Assembly (NCBI GenBank): GCA_046597185.1
Contig: JBKJLF010000376.1
Span: forward strand, 1-5,494
DNA: 5,494 nt
Reading direction: 5' to 3'
From: CAMBDR01 sp046597185
GTDB lineage: Bacteria; Pseudomonadota; Gammaproteobacteria; Burkholderiales; Burkholderiaceae_D
A model generated the notes under the pieces. That model did no database searches. It had not been told where the DNA came from and saw only the letters and a program-made list of their open reading frames with translations. The translations under genes and the position numbers were made by a program. Below are positions 1-5,125 of the stretch, piece by piece; within the stretch, counting starts at the first letter, position 1, and each line of letters starts with the position of its first letter.

Positions 1-363
1 TTGCCCGGCCGCTTGCCGGGCGTAACATTGCCAGAGTTTGGCACTATTTTGGAGGCAAAAACCATGTTGGCTGAACGTGTGATTGAATGGACCCGGAATT
101 GGAAGGAAGAGGGAATCGAGCAGGGTAGGCAGGAGGGTAGGCAGGAGGGTAGGCAGGAGGGGATGCAAAAAGGCATGCAGCAGGGCATGCAGCAGGGCAT
201 GCAGCAGGGCAAGGCACAGCTTCTACAGACCATGCTGGAAGCTCGCTTTGGCCCACTGCCAGATTGGGCTTTGGCTCGCCTGAAAGAAAGCAGCAGTGCA
301 GAAATTGACCGCTGGTGTCTGCGTATCTTGAACCAACCGAGCTTGCAGGAAGTGCTTGAATAG
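1..363 (+). CDS. DUF4351 domain protein (Rpn/COG5464-like), C-terminal part, 5' end outside the window
   Basis: The reading frame is open from the first base and ends at TAG 361-363, so the gene probably starts upstream; the 120 visible codons are its C-terminal part. Three zones can be seen. Residues 10-40 form a conserved linker (PEFGTILEAKTMLAERVIEW) typical of COG5464 'predicted transposase' proteins. Residues 41-70 are a repetitive hydrophilic Gly/Gln/Glu/Met tract, GRQE three times then GMQQ three times. Residues 71-120 match the DUF4351 pattern (LEARFGPLPDWALARL, then W and SLQEVL). In family members the missing N-terminal part is a PD-(D/E)XK-type nuclease domain linked to RecA-independent recombination in E. 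coli Rpn proteins; that domain cannot be checked here. Family assignment is fairly sure, activity is inference. Methionine 22 (ATG 64) could be an internal start, but the conserved residues before it argue against that. Confidence 0.75.
   Translation: MPGRLPGVTLPEFGTILEAKTMLAERVIEWTRNWKEEGIEQGRQEGRQEGRQEGMQKGMQQGMQQGMQQGKAQLLQTMLEARFGPLPDWALARLKESSSAEIDRWCLRILNQPSLQEVLE
124..207 (+). repeat. Two in-frame 12-bp tandem repeat tracts inside the DUF4351 gene
   Basis: The unit GGTAGGCAGGAG occurs three times without change at 124-159 (Gly-Arg-Gln-Glu). After a 12-bp degenerate unit, GGCATGCAGCAG occurs three times without change at 172-207 (Gly-Met-Gln-Gln), and the following unit drifts. Both units are multiples of three, so copy-number change would alter protein length without a frameshift. 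Exact nucleotide identity, not just amino-acid identity, points to recent slippage or gene-conversion amplification. Confidence 0.9.
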
Positions 364-368
364 GGAAT

Positions 369-435
369 AACCGGGGTCAGGAATAAATGAGAAACCGGGG
401 TCATGGTAAAGTTAAATCCGCTGGCTTCGACCCCG
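369..435. repeat. REP-like cluster of GGGGTCA motifs
   Basis: AACCGGGGTCA occurs at 369-379 and again at 393-403, exactly 24 bp apart, and an inverted partner, CGACCCCG, lies at 428-435. Short GGGGTCA motifs in direct and inverted order are, from general knowledge, common in proteobacterial REP elements associated with RAYT (IS200-like) transposases. No RAYT gene is visible here, so assignment to that class is inference. The cluster occupies most of the space between the DUF4351 gene and the 3' end of the peptidase gene. Confidence 0.5.
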
Positions 436-440
436 TTTTT
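396..440 (+). terminator. Possible rho-independent terminator downstream of the DUF4351 gene
   Basis: CGGGGTC at 396-402 is perfectly complementary to GACCCCG at 429-435, and five T residues follow on the + strand (436-440). The 7-bp stem is GC-rich, but the 26-nt loop is long for an intrinsic terminator. It overlaps the REP-like repeats and may simply be one of them. On the opposite strand the stem is followed only by GTTTCT, so it would be weaker for the convergent peptidase gene. Confidence 0.35.
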
Positions 441-495
441 ACTCCGTGCTCACGCCTTTGGCAGAATGTCTTCTTTGTTCTTGCAGCAGCCAAGG

Positions 496-2859
496 TTAAG
501 GCGCTTTCGGTGCCGTGCTTGCCGCCGGGTTACTACCCATATGCCGCGCCAAAAATGATTCCTGGGTACGATAGTAATGCAGGCGATTGGCCACATTGCG
601 AATGCCGTGGCGCTCGCCTGGATAGGTCATCAATTCATACAGCGTGCCTTGTTGATTGAGTGCCTGCATCAAACCTGTAGCATTGGTGAAGAGCACATTA
701 TCGTCCGCCATGCCGTGCGTGACCAGCAGTGGCGAGTTGATTGTTTTCAGATACGGCAATACCCCGCTTTGGGTGTACGCTGCTTCCTGCTCTTTGGGGT
801 GGCCCAAAAAATGCTCGGTGTAATAAGTATCGTATAAATGCCAGTCGATGGGTGACGCATGGGCCATGCCTGCGGCGATTTTGTCCGGGGCGGCGGCGGC
901 GAGCAAGCGTAGCGTCATGAAGCCGCCATAACTGGCACCGGTGACGGCGATGCGTTTGGGGTCCACAAAACTTTGCTGGCGCAACCAGTCGATGCCGCGC
1001 AATTGATCGGCCACTTCATGCTGGCCCAGATTATGGTAAATTACATCGGTAAATTGGCGTTCACGCCGGGCCGAGCCACGGTTATCCAGCCGAAATACGA
1101 TATTCCCTTGCTGGGTCAGATATTGCGCATAGCTACCACCTTGCCAGCGCTTGGAAACCGTTTGCACGCCGGGGCCGCCATACACTTCCACCACGACCGG
1201 GTAGCGTTTTTTTGCGTCGAACTGCGCCGGTTTCATCACTTCGTAGTACAGCAATTGGCCGTCTTCAGCTAGCAGGGTGCCATATTCCGGCGTCACGTGG
1301 TTGGCACGATAGGGTGCATACGGGTGTTGCGCATTGAGTTCATTACGCTCCAACCAGGCGATGAGTTGATTATCCGCACGGCGCATGGCAACTTGGGGCG
1401 GGGTATCGAGGGCGGAGAAGTGGTCAATAAACCATTTGCCATCTTCCGAAAATACCGCGTTATGCCAGCCTTCTTGCTGCGTAATGCGTTTGACGGCATT
1501 CGCTGGCGCTTGGCCGGGTTGGCCGGGTTGGCCTGGTTGGGCCGCAGTTTTATCGACGCTGCCCAGTGGCACGGCATACACCTGGCTTTGGGTGACATCA
1601 TCTTTATTCGAGGCCAGATAGATTTGGCGCGCTGCTTCATCCACGCTTAAAATCTGTTCCACATTCCATGCGCCAGTGGTGAGTGGCGCTACCTGGGTGC
1701 CATCGAGCCGATACAAATACAAGTGTTTGAAGCCGCTGCGGTCGGACGCCCAGATAAAGCCATCTTGCTGCTTCAAAAAGCGCAAATCTTGATGCAGTTC
1801 GACCCAGGTATTGGATTTTTCTGTCAGTACCAGCCGCTGCGCCAGCGTGGCTTGATTGACGGCGATTAAATCGAGTTGTTTGTGATCGCGGCTTTGGCGT
1901 TGGAACCAAACTTCTTTGGCGTCGCTGCGCCAATTGACCCGTGCCAGATAAATATCGGGATTATTACCCAAATCAATCTCGCGGATTGTGGCCGTGCCCG
2001 CGCCTTTGTCTGCGGCTTTGCCAGCCTCTGGCGCAACCAGATGCAAGCTTACTTTCACGTTGGCACCGCCCGCATACGGGTAGCGTTGTTCCACCGTGGT
2101 GCTACGGTTGGCGTGGATTTCCAAGCGTTGCGCGATGCTGACCGCGCTTTCGTCGAAGCGTTTGAAGGCGATGGCAGAATCATCCGGTGCCCACCAATAA
2201 CCGGTATGTTGATCCATTTCTTCCTGCGCCACAAATTCCTGTTCGGCATTATGGATGGTGCCTTTACCATCGTGCGTCAGTTGGCGCTCTTTGCCGGTGC
2301 GGGTATCGATCACAAACAGGTTTTGTTCACGCAAGAACGACACATAGCGCCCTTTGGGTGAAATTTTGGCGTCGCTGATCTGGCCTTTGGCTAAGGCACG
2401 GGCTTTTTCCGGTTGGGCGATATCGACCATATAGAGTTGATTGGCCAGCGGCAACAGAATTTGTTTGCCGTCGGGCGACCAATTAAAATCGACAATCCCG
2501 CGCAAGTCGGCGCTACGGTTACGCTCGCGCCGGGCTTGTTCTTCGGCGGAAATTTCTTCCTTGGGCTGCAAGATTTTGGAATCAATCAGGCGGCGCATGG
2601 TTTTTTGTTCGAGGTGGTATTCCCATAAATCCATCTGCAAACGGTCTTCCGGCTTGGCGCGTAAAAATGCGACGCGGCTGCCATCGGGCGAGATTTTGAG
2701 CGATTGCATGCCGGGGCCGGAGAGAGATGGGCTGGCTAACAGACGCTCCAGGGTGAGTTTTGCTGGCGGTGTGGTAGATGCAGCAGCAGGTGCGGCGGCA
2801 CAGCCCGCAGTGACGCCGAGGATAAGATTGATTGCCAGGCAGAAATGGTGCAAACGCAT
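496..2859 (-). CDS. Dipeptidyl-peptidase IV-like serine peptidase, family S9B, exported
   Basis: Complete 787-residue protein. Predicted role: removal of N-terminal dipeptides, usually X-Pro or X-Ala, from peptides in the periplasm or at the outer membrane. An N-terminal export signal is followed at Cys20 by a permissive lipobox (VTAGC), so it may be a lipoprotein. Residues about 50-500 form the DPP IV beta-propeller with recurring 'SPDG' blade motifs; the Glu-Glu motif that anchors the substrate amino terminus is E213-E214 in AQEEMDQHTGYWWAPD. The C-terminal alpha/beta-hydrolase has Tyr560 (oxyanion, VYGGPG), nucleophile Ser643 in GASYGGF, Asp719 in HGMADDNV and His751 in ERHGI, matching Ser630/Asp708/His740 of human DPP IV. 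Residues 441-450 are a small QPG repeat, probably a propeller surface loop. The ATG start is supported by AGGA at 2867-2870, 7 nt upstream. It is transcribed divergently from the toxin-antitoxin operon. Family is very sure; exact substrate is not. Confidence 0.95.
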   Translation of the reverse strand: MRLHHFCLAINLILGVTAGCAAAPAAASTTPPAKLTLERLLASPSLSGPGMQSLKISPDGSRVAFLRAKPEDRLQMDLWEYHLEQKTMRRLIDSKILQPKEEISAEEQARRERNRSADLRGIVDFNWSPDGKQILLPLANQLYMVDIAQPEKARALAKGQISDAKISPKGRYVSFLREQNLFVIDTRTGKERQLTHDGKGTIHNAEQEFVAQEEMDQHTGYWWAPDDSAIAFKRFDESAVSIAQRLEIHANRSTTVEQRYPYAGGANVKVSLHLVAPEAGKAADKGAGTATIREIDLGNNPDIYLARVNWRSDAKEVWFQRQSRDHKQLDLIAVNQATLAQRLVLTEKSNTWVELHQDLRFLKQQDGFIWASDRSGFKHLYLYRLDGTQVAPLTTGAWNVEQILSVDEAARQIYLASNKDDVTQSQVYAVPLGSVDKTAAQPGQPGQPGQAPANAVKRITQQEGWHNAVFSEDGKWFIDHFSALDTPPQVAMRRADNQLIAWLERNELNAQHPYAPYRANHVTPEYGTLLAEDGQLLYYEVMKPAQFDAKKRYPVVVEVYGGPGVQTVSKRWQGGSYAQYLTQQGNIVFRLDNRGSARRERQFTDVIYHNLGQHEVADQLRGIDWLRQQSFVDPKRIAVTGASYGGFMTLRLLAAAAPDKIAAGMAHASPIDWHLYDTYYTEHFLGHPKEQEAAYTQSGVLPYLKTINSPLLVTHGMADDNVLFTNATGLMQALNQQGTLYELMTYPGERHGIRNVANRLHYYRTQESFLARHMGSNPAASTAPKAP
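1510..1539 (-). repeat. 9-bp tandem repeat in the peptidase gene (Gln-Pro-Gly)
   Basis: On the + strand TGGCCGGGT occurs at 1511-1519 and 1520-1528, with a one-base variant at 1529-1537. It encodes the Gln-Pro-Gly repeat at residues 441-450. The unit is in frame and lies between propeller blades, so length variation should be tolerated. Confidence 0.8.
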
Positions 2860-2866
2860 TTTGGTA

Positions 2867-2870
2867 TCCT
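2867..2870 (-). promoter_or_regulatory. Ribosome binding site of the S9B peptidase gene
   Basis: AGGA on the minus strand lies 7 nt before the ATG at 2857-2859. It supports this start, which also gives a sensible export signal. Confidence 0.7.
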
Positions 2871-2901
2871 ATTTTGTATTTTTTTGGGGCTGATTATTTG
2901 G

Positions 2902-2930
2902 GTAATATTAATGTCGGCAAATAATGGCAA
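2902..2930 (-). promoter_or_regulatory. Putative sigma-70 promoter of the S9B peptidase gene
   Basis: On the minus strand TTGCCA (2925-2930, five of six matches to TTGACA) is followed after 17 nt by TATTAC (2902-2907, four of six matches to TATAAT). Transcription would start near 2895 and give a leader of about 36 nt containing the AGGA site. Just upstream of the -35 box is an interrupted inverted repeat around CAAGCTTG (2941-2957), a possible operator. Confidence 0.4.
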
Positions 2931-3052
2931 GCCGCGATTTTGCCACAAGCTTGGGCAAGCGCAAAGTCTTATTTGTTGACGATAGCGGATTAGACTTGCG
3001 GTGCGCATTCTCGGTGATGTATTAACTTGAGCGATTTATTTGGGGGTGGGGC

Positions 3053-3080
3053 TTGACTGGGCACGAAAAAAAGATATACT
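3053..3080 (+). promoter_or_regulatory. Sigma-70 promoter of the toxin-antitoxin operon
   Basis: TTGACT (3053-3058, five of six) and TATACT (3075-3080, five of six) are separated by 16 nt, part of which is an A7 run. Transcription should start near 3087, giving a leader of about 25 nt before ATG 3112. The promoter decides the start: an upstream in-frame ATG at 3040 lies before the -35 box and would not be in this transcript. Confidence 0.7.
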
Positions 3081-3091
3081 GACTATATCTT
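3071..3091 (+). promoter_or_regulatory. Inverted-repeat operator overlapping the toxin-antitoxin -10 box
   Basis: AAGATATA (3071-3078) and TATATCTT (3084-3091) are perfect reverse complements separated by CTGAC. The 21-bp element covers the -10 hexamer and the likely transcription start. That is where an antitoxin dimer, alone or with toxin, would bind to repress its own operon. The repeat is seen; binding by the upstream gene's product is inference. Confidence 0.6.
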
Positions 3092-3111
3092 CTCTTTGTT
3101 CGAGCAAACTC

Positions 3112-3387
3112 ATGGATATCACGACCAAACCTGATCAACTACTATTGCGTTTTCGCATGACCGATACTCAGAATGGCGTTAGTCGTTCAACCTTGGCCAA
3201 GCTGGCTGAGTATCTTGGCTTTAGTGGCGAAACCCAAGTGATTCACTATGCCTTAAGCAAGTTGGCAAAAGAGGTTTTACCCGGTTATGAGATGGATGAC
3301 GGCGAACTAACGGATGAACAAATGGCGAAAATTCGTGAAGCAATACCGCAAGACCAAACCAAACCCGTCAAATCCAGCCTGTTTTAA
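3112..3387 (+). CDS. Probable antitoxin, ribbon-helix-helix-like, 91 aa
   Basis: Small protein starting at ATG 3112. The longer frame from 3040 is rejected because it would include the promoter, and its first 24 residues look non-native. The N-terminal half reads as a strand (DQLLLRFRM) followed by two helices (STLAKLAEYLGF and ETQVIHYALSKLAKEV), the order of a ribbon-helix-helix DNA-binding fold with a short insertion. The C-terminal third (after PGYEMDDGELTDEQ) is acidic then basic and probably flexible, as in antitoxin tails that wrap the toxin. Only a weak GAG (3102-3104) serves as Shine-Dalgarno. The gene ends 3 nt before the PemK/MazF-like gene, so the two are probably co-transcribed and translationally coupled. 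Expected role: neutralise the toxin and repress the operon through the 3071-3091 repeat. It has no clear MazE AbrB-type signature. The antitoxin call rests mainly on context and predicted fold. Confidence 0.65.
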   Translation: MDITTKPDQLLLRFRMTDTQNGVSRSTLAKLAEYLGFSGETQVIHYALSKLAKEVLPGYEMDDGELTDEQMAKIREAIPQDQTKPVKSSLF

Positions 3388-3390
3388 AAT

Positions 3391-3804
3391 ATGCGCACAA
3401 TTTGGTGGCCTGTACCTGAAGCAGGCGATATCGTATGGTGTCATTTTCCGCAAGACCGGGGCATTGAACCGGGGCCGAAGCCACGGTCTGCATTGGTGGT
3501 GAAGGTGTTTGACGACTCTGCGCAACAATTTACGGTATTGGTGGCGTATGGTACCAGTCAAAAGACCGATCAATTGCGATCCGGCGAATTCATCATCGCC
3601 AAACATGAAGTGGCGGCGTATAGTTTGGCGGGTTTAAGCTACACAAGTAAATTCAGTTTTCGCAATACTGCTCAATTACCTTATAACAGTGAATGGTTTA
3701 CTGTGCCACCCGCGGCACCGCATGGGCAAACGCCAAGGTTGGGTCTATTGCACCCTTCGCTGATGCAGCGGGTTCGGGCTGCTTGGGATGCTGTGCAAAG
3801 TTGA
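3391..3804 (+). CDS. PemK/MazF-like toxin, probable endoribonuclease, 137 aa
   Basis: The N-terminal half has the MazF/PemK layout: GDIVWCHF at residues 12-19, a loop of Gly and Pro, PRSALVV at 31-37 with a candidate catalytic Arg32, and VAYGTSQK at 51-58 with candidate Thr55/Ser56. These correspond to the conserved Arg and Thr/Ser of MazF-fold RNases that cut single-stranded mRNA at short sequences. The C-terminal part (about residues 75-137, with GLSYTSKF and PRLGLLHPSL) is longer than in classical MazF of about 110 residues and matches no motif I know well. The ATG lies 3 nt after the antitoxin stop and has no Shine-Dalgarno, so translation should depend on coupling. The gene converges on the beta-lactamase gene. 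Fold assignment is fairly sure; toxicity and RNase activity are inference. Catalytically weak members of this fold exist. Confidence 0.72.
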   Translation: MRTIWWPVPEAGDIVWCHFPQDRGIEPGPKPRSALVVKVFDDSAQQFTVLVAYGTSQKTDQLRSGEFIIAKHEVAAYSLAGLSYTSKFSFRNTAQLPYNSEWFTVPPAAPHGQTPRLGLLHPSLMQRVRAAWDAVQS

Positions 3805-3855
3805 TCGGAACAGTTTCAATCAAGCCACCAAAAGATTTAACCATTCCGACACGAG

Positions 3856-4785
3856 TCACTTACGCTCTTTCGCAAGTCGCTTTTCCAGCCCCACCATGCC
3901 GTTTTCCCCGTAGTCGCGGCAGCCTTGCGGGTCTGTCAGCGGTTTCGACGCGGTGGGGCCGAACCGCTCCCACAACCCGCTCGCTTTCGGATGCGGCGTG
4001 ATCAACACATCACAGGGTAGTTCGGCGATTTTTTTCAGGACTTGTTTAAACGTGGCGAGGTAAGCCGGATGGGCCTGCTCATCGCTGTAGCGGAACACAT
4101 CGTCGGAAATAGCCGTCAAGCTGTCAAGATAAGCGAATTGGCGACACACTTTGTCTTCACAGGATTGCCAAGTCCAACTGCTGCCGCCGGGCGTATGGCC
4201 GGGCGTGGCGTGCACCGTCAATTTCAGCGAACCGGATTGCAGCACTTGCCCGTCTTTGAGCGCATGCACGTTGGCAACCGGCGGCATGGGTTTGGCTTCA
4301 AGAAACTGCGGGTCTTGGCGGGTGTGCTTGCCGGTGCGCAAAACCATATCCGATGGGGGCAACGCATACACCTTGGCCCCCGTGACACGCTGCAGATGCG
4401 CCAAGCCGCCAACGTGGTCATGATGATCGTGTGAAATCAGGATCTGATGCACGTCGCGCAGCGAAAAACCCAGGGCGCGGATATTGGCTTCAATCAGCTT
4501 GCCGCCCACTTCCGTACCACCATCAATCAAAACGTGTCCACCCGGTGAGGTGATCAGCAAGGCGGTAATGCCACAGGTGCCCACATACCAGGTATTGCCG
4601 AAAATTTTTCGCGGAGTAGCAGGATCATCCCAACCTGAATCATCGGTACATACCGGTGCATGCTTAAGCGATGCCTGCGCGCCAGATGCGGCACTCGCTG
4701 GCGTTTGGGCGCACGCTGGCGTGGCAAATGACAGCCATAACGATGTCAGCAGCAGGGAAAATGTGGTAGGTAAAATTGGTTGCAT
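3856..4785 (-). CDS. Subclass B3 metallo-beta-lactamase, secreted
   Basis: 309-residue protein from ATG 4785, a normal size for subclass B3. Predicted to hydrolyse beta-lactams, including carbapenems, in the periplasm using two zinc ions. A signal peptide (residues 1-26, hydrophobic stretch SLLLTSLWLSF, likely cut after ACA) precedes the B3 core: FGNTWYVGTCGI, then HVLIDGG. Zinc ligands in standard numbering are all present: H116/H118/D120/H121 in SHDHHDHVGG (residues 119-124), H196 in GHTPGG (197) and H263 in TPHPKASGLWER (265). Ser222 in YLDSLTA matches S221. Cys258 and Cys289 could form the C-terminal disulfide seen in L1. The frame stays open upstream to 4992, but the extra 69 residues are not family-like and would bury the signal peptide. 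No clear Shine-Dalgarno precedes 4785, and the signal peptide lacks the usual N-terminal basic residue, so the start is less certain than the family. Sequence alone cannot separate a true lactamase from a B3-like hydrolase. Confidence 0.9.
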   Translation of the reverse strand: MQPILPTTFSLLLTSLWLSFATPACAQTPASAASGAQASLKHAPVCTDDSGWDDPATPRKIFGNTWYVGTCGITALLITSPGGHVLIDGGTEVGGKLIEANIRALGFSLRDVHQILISHDHHDHVGGLAHLQRVTGAKVYALPPSDMVLRTGKHTRQDPQFLEAKPMPPVANVHALKDGQVLQSGSLKLTVHATPGHTPGGSSWTWQSCEDKVCRQFAYLDSLTAISDDVFRYSDEQAHPAYLATFKQVLKKIAELPCDVLITPHPKASGLWERFGPTASKPLTDPQGCRDYGENGMVGLEKRLAKERK

Positions 4786-4871
4786 GATGAATTTGATATC
4801 GGTTGATCGCCTGGATTGTGGATGTCGGCAACGAATGCGCTCATGTTGCATGGGAGGCCGACAAAGCGCGT

Positions 4872-4877
4872 ATTCTA
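4872..4877 (-). promoter_or_regulatory. Possible -10 box for the beta-lactamase gene
   Basis: TAGAAT on the minus strand matches the -10 consensus at five of six positions. It would start transcription near 4865 and leave a leader of about 80 nt before ATG 4785. The best -35 candidate, TTGCCG, is only 14 nt upstream, which is too close, so the assignment is weak. Confidence 0.25.
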
Positions 4878-5115
4878 AGCCAAATTGACCCCGGCAACTT
4901 GTTGCAACGAAACATTTTTTGAGCGCTTGACTGGTACCAAAAAAATAGACTGAGTCTCGCCCTTTTTTTGAAAACCAGCCCCGCGCCAGCAAGAAAACGC
5001 CAATTTATTTACAATACGCCCTTGCAACGCACTAAACGCACACCACATTGGGGAATCAGGCCTGAAGTGGCGCTAAAATACCTGACCAACCCGGTCACCC
5101 AGAGCATGTAAAGAA

Positions 5116-5120
5116 AAGGA
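5116..5120 (+). promoter_or_regulatory. Ribosome binding site that fixes the gshA GTG start
   Basis: AAGGA ends 5 nt before GTG 5126. No ATG in this frame precedes the conserved GIERETLR block, so this site and the family alignment together set the start at the GTG. Confidence 0.8.
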
Positions 5121-5125
5121 CTACC

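Larger units (their letters stand above)
4786..5125. other. 340-bp divergent intergenic region between the beta-lactamase gene and gshA
   Basis: No convincing gene lies here. The contents are a minus-strand -10-like TAGAAT (4872-4877) that could serve the beta-lactamase gene but has no good -35; overlapping palindromes GCAACTTGTTGC (4894-4905) and GTTGCAAC (4901-4908); a block with TTGACT (4927), A7 (4939-4945), an AGACT-G-AGTCT palindrome (4948-4958) and T7 (4963-4969); and plus-strand -10-like boxes TACAAT (5010-5015) and TAAAAT (5074-5079) ahead of gshA, neither with a clear -35. Confidence 0.5.

Noticed and set aside
124..207. CRISPR-like or other non-coding repeat array
   Set aside because: The units are 12 bp, contiguous, without spacers and in frame with a coding sequence.
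44..283. Open frames in other frames over the 12-bp repeats (Pro/Ala- or Arg/Cys-rich)
   Set aside because: Their low-complexity content is produced by the tandem repeats; the +1 frame has the recognisable DUF4351 domain.
387..659. Plus-strand open frame of 90 codons
   Set aside because: It overlaps the REP-like repeats and the 3' end of the peptidase gene on the other strand, has no ribosome binding site and no family-like sequence.
1297..2361. Long plus-strand open frames inside the peptidase gene
   Set aside because: They are antisense shadows of a complete S9B peptidase whose catalytic residues and motifs are all accounted for.
2976..2996. TTGACG...TAGACT as a second plus-strand promoter
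   Set aside because: The spacing between the two boxes is only 9 nt, far too short for sigma-70.
3040..3111. N-terminal extension of the antitoxin to ATG 3040
   Set aside because: The promoter -35 and -10 boxes and the operator lie inside this stretch, so the transcript would start after it.
3805..3849. TCGGAA/TTCCGA inverted repeat in the convergent gap as a terminator
   Set aside because: The arms are only 6 bp, the loop is 33 nt and no T run follows on either strand.
4042..4434. Plus-strand open frame opposite the beta-lactamase gene
   Set aside because: It is antisense to conserved zinc-ligand regions and has no recognisable domain of its own.
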